Positions 37,327 through 49,878 are shown, numbered from the stretch's first letter. The stretch: 49,878 nucleotides of DNA from Bugula neritina (GCA_964035545.1 CAXIUT010000117.1:1-49878); one strand, 5' to 3'. Numbers and translations are program-made. The notes: a model not told the origin generated them from the letters alone.

Positions 37327-38829
37327 TCAGGGTATACCCTAATAATAAGCAAGTTGCTTACCCGAAGTAACAAATGAAAGAGAACTAAGAACTTCAAGGT
37401 GTTTTATTGGACTATCCATGTTAATTTTAGTAAGTTATTTTTGCATTCTAAACTCATACAACTTCAAACAATTACCTAAATTAGCAATGAAAGTAGTAGG
37501 ATATATCTTTTTGATTTCGCTACAATCTCTCTGCATATTGAACTTTCCGACTAATCCTTGTGCTCTTTTATCTAACAAATATATTAAGGAAGATTCTCCT
37601 CCAGCTAGAATGGTCTGGTTATCCATGGCTGCAAGAGATCTAGGAGAACATTAAAGTTCATACTATGATGCTTTCTCCAAATTGTTATTTTCATATATCC
37701 TTATTTTTTTATCATCAAAAGAGGTAATAAATTAATCTGTCAGACCAATAGAAGTCAAACATTTACTTTTTGTTTCTACTCCTTTCGCTACTTTTAGAGT
37801 ATTTTTATTTTAATCAAATGCTAAAGCTACTATTTGATTCGGATTATGGATGAAATTAAGAACTACTTGTCTATCTATGGCTAACAGGGATGTTATTTTG
37901 GCACTTTTATGGTTACTACTTGCATATTCTTTGATCATATTTTAGTTTAAGAGATCGTAAATAAAAATATTACTATTTTAGTTGGTTAAAAATAGATTTT
38001 TTCCAAGAACTTAGAGGTTTTAAATTTAGGAACCAATATAGAGGGTCTTGGGTATTGACAAGTTTTTATTATTATAGAGATTAACCACCTGTGAACGACT
38101 GTTGAAGGCAAGAAAATCTTGATCTGATATTCTATATAGGTTAGAATCAATGTTTTAGGCTTGTAAATTTTTGTTGTATCTGATAGTTTCTTTTTTGAAC
38201 TGTCCAAACTGTGGTTCAATAAAATTCAAAGGAGCTACACTTGTTTTACTTGTATCTCCAAGTTCTTTTAGAATCTCACAAATCTGATTCTATTTTTTCA
38301 GTAGTAAAGGAACCTCATTTCTATTCAAACGTAACTTGTGAAGAGTTCGGTTGCAGTCATTAATCGTATCTGCAAGCACATCTCTGAACTTCTGATAAAG
38401 TTAATAGTTTGGACTGATGGCTCTTGTAGATAGATAGAGATATCCTAGTGTTTTTTTGAAGAGCTGACGATCTTTTTCATAGGGAATTGTCCTTCTGATT
38501 TTTCTACAAATGTCATTTAGATGTCTTTCCCTAATATTTAAAACACTCATTAGTTCTTCTTTGAATACTTTGAATTTTCTAAACTAATTTAACCACTCTT
38601 CACAGGCGAAATGATATGTTTTTTCAAATTAAACTTTTTTTTTCATAAGCTAATGAACCTTTTCATTGACTAAACTGACTTATACTACTTAGCAACCACG
38701 AGAAATATGTCTAGTGGAGCAATTTTGACAAACCAAGATATCATTTTCTTAGAAACATTTTGGACTTGTACACAGTTTATGAGCTTACATGTTGTGTTTA
38801 GTACACATCTTTGGACCTAATACTTCCAT
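37327..38829 (-). CDS. B-box zinc-finger protein with beta-propeller-like repeats
   Basis: 500 residues, no intron. The N-terminus MEVLGPKMCTKHNMEAHKLC then CFEENDILVCQNCSTRHISRGC-type spacing of Cys/His fits a B-box zinc finger. A helical/coiled region follows (EKTYHFACEEWLNEFRKFKV, RRTIPYEKDRQLFKKTLGYL). The C-terminal 300 residues are repeated beta strands, such as EYELECSPRSLAAMDNQTIL, LGNCLKLYEFRMQKELTKIN and EFITSFDDKKIRIYENNN, as in WD40-like propellers. The order B-box, coiled coil, propeller is TRIM-like and common in ciliates; partner and function unknown. Confidence 0.78.
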
Positions 38830-38956
38830 CTTTTAGCATTATAAACTCTATAATAAAATTAAACCAAACCTTCAACAACTATCTGGTTTTATTTCTTTTT
38901 CTAAAAATTATCAATAATTCTTTTCATAAAATCTGTTTGATGTTATTTTGATTTAA

Positions 38957-39850
38957 ATGGATAAAGAACTTTCGGACTAGATATTCGAAAAAAGACTAAT
39001 AAACCTCCCTGGAAATATTATGAGTTATGTGGACATCAAAAAGAACTCTAATATTGATGTTATTGTCCTCCATGAGCATTTAGGCCTTCAAAATTATGTT
39101 AGGGTAATGGCTCAGGCAGTAACTAATAATGAATACTCAATATTTTATCCTAATTTATTTGGAGAATCATAAGAGATGAGTAATGATAACGAGGATCCTA
39201 TTGAATATATTCGAGCACTAAATCATCAAAATATGGCAGAAACTATTCTTTCAGTGATTAATCATGTTTCCAAAAGAAACAATATCATTCTTATGATAGG
39301 TTTTTCTCTTGGAGCTGCGATTGGACTTAAAATACTTTAATATACAGAGAAAGTTCATATAGCTTTCTTTTTTTATGGTTTGCCTCCTCCTGATTCTGTG
39401 AGACCTGAACTTATCACAGCAGAAGTTACTGTATTTATCGGAACAGAAGATAATGTTAAGTTTTTATCAGATCCAAAAATCACTGAAAAAGCTAAAAAGA
39501 AATATAAAAGTAATGGGAGTATATATATTGTTGAATTGAAAAACGGAAAACATGGCTTTATGAATCCTTCTTGTGATTGCTACTCTGAGGATCTTTTTAT
39601 TTTATGCTGCCAAGAAACTCATAAACAACTTAGAAATATTTCTATTTCAAAGACACAGCTATCTAAATCAAATGTATCAGGAAGAAGTAACTCAATTTCA
39701 GTTCAACTTGAGGAAGAAAATTCGAAAAATAATAGGAAAGAAAAAGAGGAGATCAATCCTAAAAAGAAAAACAATAAAAAAGAAGAAAAGAATAAAGAAT
39801 AGGAAACTAAAAATAACTAGAAAAAATAAGATTAATGCAATCTCATTTGA
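38957..39850 (+). CDS. Dienelactone hydrolase-like alpha/beta hydrolase with Lys/Glu tail
   Basis: 297 residues. The first 215 form an alpha/beta hydrolase of the dienelactone hydrolase type: DVIVLHEHLGLQNYVRVMAQ, the nucleophile elbow LMIGFSLGAAIG (Ser), and the catalytic His in ELKNGKHGFMNPS; FIGTEDN supplies the likely acid-strand region. The last 80 residues are highly charged and low-complexity (NRKEKEEINPKKKNNKKEEK), which is unusual for the family. Substrate unknown. One uninterrupted frame to TGA 39848-39850. It is divergent from the B-box gene, starts 127 bp apart. Confidence 0.82.
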
Positions 39851-39905
39851 TTTATTTTATCTTCTTTTTTTAATCTAATCTATAAAAAATAATCATTGTA
39901 GATAA

Positions 39906-42707
39906 TCATCCTTTAGCCTTTCCAACTTTTGAAAGTAAATTTTTGACTTGCTATTCTGCTACTGTGCATCTCGACAGTAACTCACTTCTTTCTCTTTCCA
40001 GAACTTTTAAATGCTTTTCATAATACATTAGTTTTTGATCATTGGTAGATGGACTAATAGAAGAATTGTTTTTTAAGTATTCATTTTATCTTCTGAGTGT
40101 CTCATTGTCTCTGCGCATACTATCGCTTTCTCTTTTTATAATATTCAGGTCAACTTTATTTCCATCTTTGAGAAGTATAGCTAAACGACGATTTTATTCA
40201 GCTAAACGAGAATTTTAATCTCTTAATTGATTTAATTATCCTCCACTCACTTTGCTATTCTTGAGATAGTTGTATTCTTGCTTTACTCGACTTTCTCTGA
40301 TATCTGATGACTTCAATCCACTTGAAAAGACTTGTCCACCACTATTCTTAAGCCTTCTTATCTAAATTATCTTATCTTTACTTCTTATTCTAGACGCATA
40401 TTTTTTATTCTCAGCTATGATATTTCATCGACATCGCTTGGATCAGATAAATCCATTGCTCTAAATTTTCTTAGAGCTGGGAGGTCAACTCCTTTAGGTG
40501 CCCATTCTTCCATGAGGGAAAGAAGAGATCTCATTTGAGCTTTTAGAAGAGCTATTTCTTTCTTTTTATGACTTTATGATTTTTTTAAGTTATTATATTT
40601 ATTTATATGTTAAGCATCTTTTTTTGCAAAATTTTATCTTAATTATTTGACAATGGACTAATAGTCTACATATATTATAGTTTACTTGAACCTTGGGTGA
40701 ATACTTACAGTTTTTTCCGATATTAATTTGTGTCATTCATATTTTTTGTTCTCAGTTATTTGTTTTAATCTTCGAGAGAGGTATTTTATTACTAGAAGAA
40801 TCCTAATTTATCTTCAAATTCTTCTACTTTTCTTTGTAAGAGCTTGATTCTGTTGAGAAGTTCAGCATTTTAATTTTAAAGTTATATTCTATCATAATCT
40901 TTTCCATAACCACTTAGTCCGGATTGACCTGCTTCTTTTTGGAAAGTAACTTCTCTTTGAATAAGTTCTTTTTTATATCTATCTATTTCACCTTTGAGAT
41001 AAGTAATTGTTTAATCTTGATGTTTATTTTATCTTTTCAGTTCATCTTCTTTTTAATGTTGGAGTTCAAGCATTATTCTACTTCTATCATCAGGTCTATG
41101 TTTACCCATAAAATCTTTTTTAAGTCTTTAGTTTTAATTGCTTAGATTAACTACATCTAGACTTAAATTTTGATTATCTTATTTAAGAGTTTTTATTTCT
41201 TTTTGTTGTAGAATAAAGTTTCTTTTCAAAGCAATAAACTAAACTTCAAGATCTCTTTTTCCTTATAAAGCTTAATTTAATGATATATTTAGTTATGATA
41301 TTTTATCTATTGCCTCTTGGTAACTAATTTATCTTTTAGCTAATTTATTTTCAGTTTGCATTACTCTTTTACCATTCTAGTAGTCTTTATTTTGTAACTT
41401 TTATAAAAGTTTTGTATTTTCTATTTGTATTTAAACTAGAGACTTTCCAATCTATAGTTTCTCTTCTTCACATTTAATTAATTCTAGTTGAGCTTCAGAT
41501 TTTGATTTCAATGCTTGGTTGTATTTATTTTTTAACTCACTATATTTTTCTAATAATCGAGCATAGTCATCTTCTGTTTTTACTTTTTGTAACTAGTTCT
41601 AGAGAAATCCTTTTTGTTCTTCTCCTTATTTATCAATTTATTTTCCTCTTCTCACTATTGCTTCAGCTCTAAATCTTCTTAGAAGACCAAAAATCGGCCC
41701 TTGGTTTATAATAGGATATTGACATAAATTTTATGCTAATTTTAAAAATTTGATTGCTCCCCTTGAACCCTCAATGTCTTCGGATTTTAGTTGAATATAA
41801 AAGACTAACTCAGAATTTGCACAGAGTGACTCTTTAAGAAGAACTCCTAGAACTGAATCATGTTCAATAATTGCTTCTGGATTTTTGCTTAATTCATTCA
41901 ATGCAGATGCGAAGTTAAAGAGACTCTTGGTTGATAGTGAAGACTATTTAGATCTAAGCGAGCTTTGTGGTTGAGCTAAAAGTTATACTCCAGGAACTTC
42001 AATAAAAGTAGCAGTTGAAACAATGTTTCCATGTTATGGTTCTTATCCTTATCGAATCAAAGTTAAAGATAGATAACTGGTATAGAGATCTTTAAATTAG
42101 AGAATGAGTCTATTTTTTTGTTTAATAGCTCTTTGTATTTATTTTTTGAAATCATCAGGGGAATCAATAGGGACAGAATTCATGTTAACTATTTCTATTC
42201 CTTACCATTCATTCTATCTTATCTTAAGAGTGCCATATTTGTTATCAGAATTACAGTCATAGATTTTTTCCTTTACAATCAAACCCATCTTCATTCGCAA
42301 CTGATATTTTCTTACTCTTTGTCTTAAGCTACCAAATAATCTTTAAACAAAATGAGCAGCTAAAGGTTGTTAGTTCTTATTTCCATCAAAAAGACGTTAT
42401 TTTCCTGAAAAAGAAGCTCCAACATATAAAACTGTTAGATTGACTCCAGCTACAAAGCTATCTAAAGAGTTAACAAGTGATCTTTAACTAATTTGTTAAT
42501 TTTCTAGGTTTGTTGGCAATATTTTACCAAGAGGTACAACTTCTTCAATGACTAAATTCAAAACAAAATACTTTATCCTTCATCATCCAGGATGGAGATA
42601 TGGTTAGATGAGATGCGGATATTGTCTTTGATTATTTTTTCATCTTTGGCAAGATTGATGTAGATACTGGCTGGTCGGCTAATGGCCTCTTCCTTTAGCA
42701 CAGGCAT
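39906..42707 (-). CDS. Coiled-coil protein with degenerate kinesin-motor-like N-terminus
   Basis: About 925 residues starting MPVLKEEAISRPASIYINLA at 42707. Near the N-terminus LTVLYVGASFSGKERLFDG resembles a kinesin P-loop followed by the FDG element, and NIVSTATFIEVPGVELLA resembles the kinesin switch II region with its DLAGSE lost. Most other motor residues are gone, so it is unlikely to be an active motor. The rest is long coiled coil with a globular insert, GLLRRFRAEAIVRRGKEIDK. A 20-nt intron at 42552-42571 is needed near the 5' end. Ciliary CCDC78-type proteins are one possibility. The C-terminal half was read only in part, so further introns may exist. Confidence 0.68.
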
Positions 42708-42767
42708 TTAAAAAGAAAATATATATTATCTATATTTGAAATAGGAAATAATATTCTAAAAGATCAA

Positions 42768-44855
42768 TCATAGAGGATGAGATATATTAGTAGATTATTA
42801 TCTGTATTTTAGATTTCCAATAACTGGCTGTTCTTCTTCATCATCTTAGACATAGTTATTTTTCATGATGGCAAAATATTAGCTTTCAGAACGAATGACT
42901 TGATGATATTTATCGATAACTTTTTTTCTGAATTCTGGAGTTTATTCTTTGATTATGTCAGAAATAGAATCTTCTCCGTATTAGCTAAATCTAAGATCAT
43001 ACTGGAATCCCAAATTAATTAAACATTCTCTTCTTTTCTTAAAATACTTCATCTCAGGAGTTTGATCAGTGACTATCGTATAAAAGACTGCATTATAAGA
43101 ACTAGAAACATTTGAATCTTTTGGTCTCATTATTCTACCCAATCTTTGTAACATTTGTCTTCGAGATCCTTTATGTAAATTAATTTAGATTCCCACATTA
43201 GCATTGGGTAGATCAATGGCCTCATCTCCAATTCTTGATAGTAATACTGTTTTGTATTTTCCTTTTCTGAACATATCAAAAACAAAATTCCTATCTTCTA
43301 CGATAGTTGAACCAGTCAGAAGTGGTCTTTTTAATTTTCTAGCTAAATAGTCTATAACACTAATCCTATCACAGAAAACTATTATCTGATCGCCAAGAGA
43401 TTCATGGTATTCAAGTAACAATAGTAAAGTTTTTATTTTATTAGGATTGCATTCAAAAACAATTTACTGTTCTTTTTCTCTAGTCCCTATCTTTTCAAAA
43501 ATAGTATTAAATTCAGGAGTTAATCTGGTTCTAATTTCAACACATTTTGGATTGGCTAAATATCCACATTCCACAAATTTACGCCAACTTCCTTCATACA
43601 ATCTCGGACCTATCATATAAATCAATGCTTTTATTTCTTCATCTTCTCTAAGAGGAGTAGCTGTTAAACCTATCTTCACATGAGCCATAAGAGAGTTTGC
43701 TATCATAGAATAACCAGGAGCTGGAAGCCACTGAGCCTCATCGAAGATAACCAATCCCCAAGGAAGGAGTTTCAGCCACTAGTGATCCACTTTAACTTCT
43801 TTTTTAGATTATTCCAATTTAGCTCTTAAATAACTATAAGTTGAAACAAAAATATGTGGTTCATCTTTAGCTTTAAACTTAAAATTTTAACTACTTTTAG
43901 CTGTAAGCAAAATAATTTGTTAGCGATTCATTCCTTGAGTCCACTTCTATATTTAACGTTTCCATTGCTATGCGCCAGAATCACTACTACAGACAATCAA
44001 AGCTTCTTTTTTTATTTTAGTACAAATAGCAATACCCAAGAGAGTTTTACCTGCTCCACAAGGAAGGACAATATAACCACTTTTTGCTATCCTTTTACTA
44101 TCTTAATGATGAACAACTGCCTTAAGAGCTTAGGATTGATATTATCTCAACTTGGTAAATGCTTTGAGCGAAATCTTTATATTTTTGCAATGATAAGTGC
44201 CTTTGTTTTTATAGAGATCTCCTCTGTGTCTGATTTAATTTTTAATTTGACTTTTTTCGATGACTTTTTATGATAGAACTGGTATTTTCAACTCAAATAA
44301 TCGTTTGAATAATTAATTATGCATATAATCTCTAACCATCCAACGTAAAGTTGTATTTCTCCTTTATCTTTAAATTTATTAATCTCCTTCGGGCAAATAC
44401 TATTGAGTTTGATTTAATTTTTTATCTAATAATTAGCTTATTTTTTCAGGAAAGATGAAATTTTGATGATGCTCAAAAATATAGTAATTTTTTTATTTTT
44501 GCTAAAACAAGTACAATCTTGTAGCTTACTTACTTTACATAACAGATTTAACTTGAGAGATAAGTTCATGGCCAATTTGATTTTTTGAATATTTATTGAG
44601 GAAGTCAAGTATCTTATGAGATTGATAACCTAGTGATTTAGCTCTTAAAAGACTATCTTCATTGATTTAATATTCACTTATATGTGTTGGTTTTGATATT
44701 GATTAGGCAATGTCAGTTAATGTCAAACTAAAGAATGAGTTTTAGTCTAATGATCCAAAGAATATGATTCTATTACCCAATAGATAAAAACTAGAATCGA
44801 TTTTTACTTTTTTCTTTGGTTGGGAGATATCTAAGTGTTCTAGCTCGACCTCCAT
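42768..44855 (-). CDS. XPB/ERCC3-type DNA helicase (TFIIH subunit)
   Basis: 695 residues, one uninterrupted frame. XPB opens DNA in transcription initiation and nucleotide excision repair as part of TFIIH. Visible: N-terminal domain with [21 protein letters not shown]-like motif [14 protein letters not shown]; Walker [63 protein letters not shown] with the XPB RED motif; and motifs [33 protein letters not shown]. The protein ends [20 protein letters not shown]. Motif II is DEAQ where XPB normally has DEVH, and the Q in NV-x-x-Q-I is a TAA (Glu). Because of these it could be a divergent XPB paralogue rather than the TFIIH subunit itself. Confidence 0.88.
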
Positions 44856-45020
44856 TTAATATTTATAATATCTAATTCATCTATTTTTAAAAAGAGTCAT
44901 TTTTTCTATAAGACGATTTTCAAATAACAATTATTATTGATTGATAAGAGTTGAATAAATAAAGCTTATTTTATATTAAGTGTAATTTTTGCTAAATGGC
45001 AATTTGATTTATACTTTATA

Positions 45021-45914
45021 ATGATAATGGAAGCGGGAAGCATTGTTTTTGGACCTCTAAAGGAAGAGATGTGGCCTGCTAAAATAATAAGTCTGGGACT
45101 CATGGCTGATATTAAGTTCTATAAAATAAAATAAACCTACAAAGTTTCTTCTAAAAGTTTGATCCCTTTCACTCCTAAGAATATTGATCATTTTCAAGAC
45201 AAAAACAGCTCAAAACAGTTTCAAATAGCTATAAAAATGGCTAAATAAGAGTTAATTAATTTATAAAAGGAGAAAGAAAAAGAAATAAAGAGTCCTCAAA
45301 GAATCAAAGTCAAATAGGACATCAAAGAATAATAGTAACAGTCTATGTATAATCTAATATCAGGGACAACTCATAATCAAATAAAAGAAGAAGAAGATGA
45401 TGATGGGTAGATTCTTCCTGAATTCGATTCCTTTCTAAGTTATCTAATTGATTTTAACGAAACAGACCTTCTCAACTTGACTCAGATAGGAAATCCTTAT
45501 TAATTTGCCTTTTACAATACAACTACTCACAGTGTTTGCAAATATGTAAAATGTCCTGAAATGGAGTTGACTAAAATGATAGAACACATGCTAGCAAGAT
45601 TACTCTGTGAGGAAGAGAACAATAAAATTCAATTTTACCAAGGAAAGATTATCAGAATTATTTCGACATTCTAGTTCAGTCCAAAAATTCTAGTTTCTAG
45701 CAATATGATGAGGTTGATTAAGAACATAATCGAATATCATGAGTGTGAGGTTTTGAAGAGCAGTAAAAGATTTATTGAGCAATTATACAAATTTAAGGAA
45801 AGAGTAAGAGTGATTTTTTAAAACTTCCTTCATGACTATTCTGAAATCGGTCCTATAAGTGATATTCTGGCTGAATATCAGTTTTACGAAAGTAGTGAAG
45901 AATAGAACATCTGA
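45021..45914 (+). CDS. PWWP-domain protein, about 297 aa
   Basis: The N-terminal 80 residues fit a PWWP domain: EAGSIVFGPLKEEMWPAKII then ADIKFYKIKETYKVSSKSLI and PFTPKNIDHF. PWWP domains bind methylated histone tails and DNA, so a chromatin role is likely. A charged linker (KEEEQSMYN, IKEEEDDDGE) follows, then a helical C-terminal domain, EMELTKMIEHMLARLLCEEE and FSPKILVSSNMMRLIKNIIE, that I do not recognise. Start could be at 45021 or at the second ATG (45027). No intron needed. Confidence 0.75.
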
Positions 45915-45948
45915 AATGATTGATTCTCTATTATAATTTTATATTTAA

Positions 45949-46697
45949 ATGAGTTTTTCTTTAGAACTTACACATGGAAATAATTAACTAGATCCATATG
46001 TTCGATCTCCTGGCATTGTTTTCAGTGACACTTTCAGGAGAGTTGAAACTGTCGGACAGCTTGAAGATGAGTTTTCTATATTGAAGTAAAAAATATCAAA
46101 AAAGATGAATGTACTAAAATTTTAATTCAGGATATATAAAGGAGATTGTAAATGAGTATTAACTTTCATAACGAGATAGAAGATGATTTTTAAAATAGTC
46201 GTAGTCGTATAAAGGTGGATAATCAAAACATGAGTGTGGAAAGATATTAAGATTTACTTGAATTTAATTTTAAAGAGATTTAGTGGACTAAATCTAATCA
46301 AATAATGGAAAGATAGTCTATTAAGGAAAATAAGAATTCTATTGATAGAATTATGCAAAATGTATAGCAGATGTAAAATACGATATTTGAAACAGAATAA
46401 AAAGAGCTAAAAGTATTTTATCTATTAACTAAGATGTTAGAAAATGTATAACAAATGATAGAGAAGTAAAAATAAATAATTGAGGTTTCTTTAGTAGAAG
46501 AAAAAGAAAAAATGTTTGAAAATTTCACTAAATTAAAAGATTGCTTCACAATAGAATAAAAACAATTTTAAACTGAAATAAATGGTCTAGAGTAATATCT
46601 TTGTAATTCCTCATCGAAAATAGCATAAATTTTGTCAAATCATATTGTCTAAGTTTAAAATTAAGCTAAAAATTTAATGCAAAAACTATAAAATTGA
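45949..46697 (+). CDS. Coiled-coil protein, about 238 aa
   Basis: Starts MSFSLELTHGNNELDPYVRS. A 32-nt intron at 46148-46179 (GTAAAT...ATAG) removes an in-frame TGA and joins RIYKGD to DDFENSRSRIKVDN. The rest is heptad-rich: ERYEDLLEFNFKEIEWTKSN, YLLTKMLENVEQMIEKEKEI, and VEEKEKMFENFTKLKDC. Short length and composition recall ciliary/basal-body fibre proteins such as SF-assemblin, but I see no decisive signature. It starts 35 bp after the PWWP gene on the same strand. Confidence 0.7.
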
Positions 46698-46763
46698 TAT
46701 TACTTCTATTTTTATATCATCAAATAAATCATATTTTTAGATTCAAAAAACAGTTATAAATAA

Positions 46764-47381
<618 letters not shown>

Positions 47382-47405
47382 TAGTTTATGGCATTGACAA
47401 ATGAA

Positions 47406-49724
47406 TCATGTTGTTTTAAGTTTACTATTCAAAGGACTTTCGTGCATAAAATTGGTTTAGTCTATCTTTCCAATATGTTTGCGCTGGTTGATCCAGAATT
47501 TGAAATTTTCACAGAAGTAATCTCCATAATCTTGAATTTTTCCACTCTGAGGAATCACGGATAATTTCTTATCGCCTTTAAATAACACTATTGAAGCTTT
47601 AATCGAAATACAAACAAAGGTAAACTAACTTTCCTCCTTCTTTTGGAGCATTCTATCTAATGCTGAGTTTAACTTAGTTACCATTCCTATCTCTTAGTTG
47701 CAATCATATCGAGAAAAAACTTTAAGATAGTACAATCCTTTTAGAATAAATACTTCTAACATTTCTTTAAGTAGTTGTTTTCCTCTCTGACTCTTGATGT
47801 TTAAATTTCTTTTAGAAAGTTCATCATATGCTTCTCCAACTTCAAGAAAAGTTGCTTATTGATTCAAGAATTTGCAGAAAACTTCTTTAATTTGGAAATA
47901 CTCTTGAGGTATACCAAATCTGCAGAAAGGTACTTCATCTTCTTCAGAAGTAAAAATCAGCTTTTATTTGATGGTTCTCCAAAACAACTATTTTGATACA
48001 AGTTATTGTAAGAGGATGCCTTTGCATACATCTTGACTAAACTTTTAAGCAAATGCATAGTGTACAGGTTTGAAAAAGAATTGGAATGGTTCTTCTGAAC
48101 ATACTCTTGCTTAATAGTCTAACAAAATTGAGACTGACTCAGTTTATTGATACAGTTGTTGCAAAATTCGAGCTTTATCAATGTCTTTTTTAAAGTTATT
48201 TTAATACTGAGCAACTGAATTTTTAAGAGGGTAAGGGACTGGAATTTTATTGTTATTACAAACTAGCAAAGGTCTTCGATAGAAAAGACAGCATACTTAT
48301 CCTTTATCACGATATTCACTAACAACTTATTAATTGATGGTTGAGACTTGTTTATCATTGAACTAAAACCATTGATCTTGGAGTTTTAAACAAAGTTTAT
48401 AATGTCCAAAAGTTGCAGAAGTACCTTGATGTACCATTACTCCCCATAAGACATATCTTTAACAATTTTGTTCTTCTTATAATTTACGTAATTTATCATC
48501 TAGTTGTCTGATTTACACTTATACTTATGCACCTCTATTAGCTAAAGCTGAAGATTCTTGTTGGAGGTATTAAAGTGATTTAAGACGCATTTATTCTCCC
48601 ATTGGATTCTAAACCTATATCTAGTATGTTTTACTAATGGTTATGAAAGTAGAGGAGCTTATTTTGTTTTTAAATATTTTATGGTATTATGAAGATGTTA
48701 TTGTTCTTCTGAAGCTTTTTTCAACCAATTAATTAAAATATTTTTCTATTCATTTATTTATTTTTCTTTATCTGTTGTTTATTTTTTGATAGTCATTGTT
48801 TTTTAGCTTTGATATGCTTTAGCTACTAAAATAGAATTTTAAAAATTAAATCTTCTGCAATCTTTTTCAAGTTTTCCTTCTTTAAAGATTACTCTATTGA
48901 TAAAGAAGACCATTAAAGCAGGAGTTTCTAAAAATATATTTTAAGCAGTAGCATTAACATGATTTCCCTGAATTAAAAAATAACAACATTTGGAGTCTTA
49001 AAACCAGATATCTGATAATTTTTCCATTTTTAAAAAGCTTTAGAAAAGCATCCTTGTGATGAATCCAAGTTTATGATATTAAACTCAGCATTATTATTCA
49101 CTTTTCCCTGATTTAATTTATTTGATACTTCTAGGTAGTCGATTTGTGTAACCATCTTTCCTAGCAATAATTTTCTTATAAATCTTGCGTCTTCAGGTGC
49201 TGTGCCTTTATATCCGTTCCCTATAGCTTCCAAAAGAAGAGTAAAAACTTAATGAAAATCATTTTGCACTCCAGGAGCAAATACTTCTGAATGACAAACT
49301 CTTAATTCTTCAAAAACTTCACTTGGATCAGCAAAGGGCATTTTTCCAACTGACATAACACCAAACAGAAACTGTAGCTTGGATAACAACCTTTGTAAGA
49401 AATTTTTTACTTAGAAGGAGGATTTTCTGAAGCAGTGATCTTTTCTCTCAAATAGTTGACATGAAAAAGAAGTTGTAAAATGGAGTTAAGGTAACAAGCT
49501 GGATAAGAAGGAGGTACTGTTTCCAATATTTCTGAGTCCAGAAGGTAGAGTTCGAGGTTTAGTGAGAGCAGCTTTATCACACTAAAGATAATCACAGCAT
49601 TTTCGCATGTAATTGTAGTCTTCAAGACCTTTAGCGTTGTAAACTGAATCGGTTACTGAACTAGATAGATAAAGATATACCCATTGAAACGTTCGAGATA
49701 ATCAGATAACACAGCTTTCAGCAT
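47406..49724 (-). CDS. Ubiquitin-specific protease (USP, peptidase C19)
   Basis: About 750 residues starting MLKAVLSDYLERFNG at 49724. Removes ubiquitin from proteins. The Cys box reads GLRNIGNTCYLNSILQLLFH once a 19-nt intron (49499-49517) is removed; this intron splits the codon just before the catalytic Cys. Two further 20-nt introns, 49661-49680 and 49391-49410, complete the frame through KLLSKLQFLFGVMS and MPFADPSEVFEELR. The His box is MVHQGTSATFGHYKLCLKL, followed by WFEFND. Large inserts between the boxes and the C-terminal region are of USP25/28-like size. The start lies about 66 bp from the telomere, so its promoter must be within that space or in the telomere edge. Confidence 0.9.
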
Positions 49725-49789
49725 AGTTTATAAAAGTATTATATTATCTAGAGGGAATTATTTCAACTTATTCTAACAATAGAATATCA

Positions 49790-49878
49790 GGGGTTGGGGG
49801 TTGGGGTTTGGGTTGGGGTTGGGGTTGGGGTTGGGGTTGGGGTTGGGGTTGGGGTTGGGGGTTGGGGTTGGGGTTGGG
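49790..49878. repeat. Telomere, right end (G-strand)
   Basis: GGGGTT repeats to the last base, with irregular units (GGGGGTT, GGGGTTT, GGGTT) mostly at the inner edge. Polarity is correct for a right end and pairs with the C-strand telomere at 28524. The junction is TCA|GGGGTT. Confidence 0.97.

Overview
The window is macronuclear (somatic) DNA from a ciliate, most likely a peritrich (Oligohymenophorea). Three things show this. The ends are CCCCAA/GGGGTT telomeres. TGA is the only stop that works. TAA and TAG are sense codons that fall on invariant glutamates of conserved proteins: GESGAGKTE, LDIFGFE and NPVLEAFGN in a myosin, PENTLESF in a GDPD enzyme, LHLANE in condensin CAP-H, SAGELLR in an adenylate kinase. 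That is the peritrich nuclear code, with UAR read as Glu; Gln (Tetrahymena/Paramecium) and Lys readings break those motifs. All translations below use TAA=TAG=Glu. Genes are close-packed, and many carry tiny GT...AG introns, mostly 19-28 nt.

The sequence does not look like one native chromosome. Bases 1-8385 start with a C-strand telomere and end with a G-strand telomere, so they look like a complete 8.4 kb chromosome: a large membrane/TPR protein, a tetraspanin, condensin CAP-H and a small unknown protein. Bases 8386-28323 have no telomere; they begin inside a transporter gene and stop in an unfinished gene at a 200-N gap. Bases 28524-49878 have telomeres of correct polarity at both ends and look like a complete 21.4 kb chromosome.

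Middle segment: truncated MFS transporter, FERM-tailed myosin, coiled-coil protein, CAP10-type glycosyltransferase, unknown protein, TPR protein, GDPD phosphodiesterase, large helical protein, Qa-SNARE, Atg8-like protein, UDP-glycosyltransferase, dual-specificity phosphatase, two tandem metallophosphatases, and the end of an unrecognised gene.

Right segment: a large multi-pass protein with a PAS-like region, several coiled-coil proteins, a methyltransferase, a B-box/beta-propeller protein, a dienelactone-hydrolase-like protein, a coiled-coil protein with a degenerate kinesin-like head, an XPB-type helicase, a PWWP protein, an adenylate/UMP-CMP kinase and a ubiquitin-specific protease whose start codon lies about 66 bp from the telomere.

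There are no operons; neighbours are mostly unrelated housekeeping and ciliate-specific genes. I found no rRNA, tRNA, CRISPR array or transposon.
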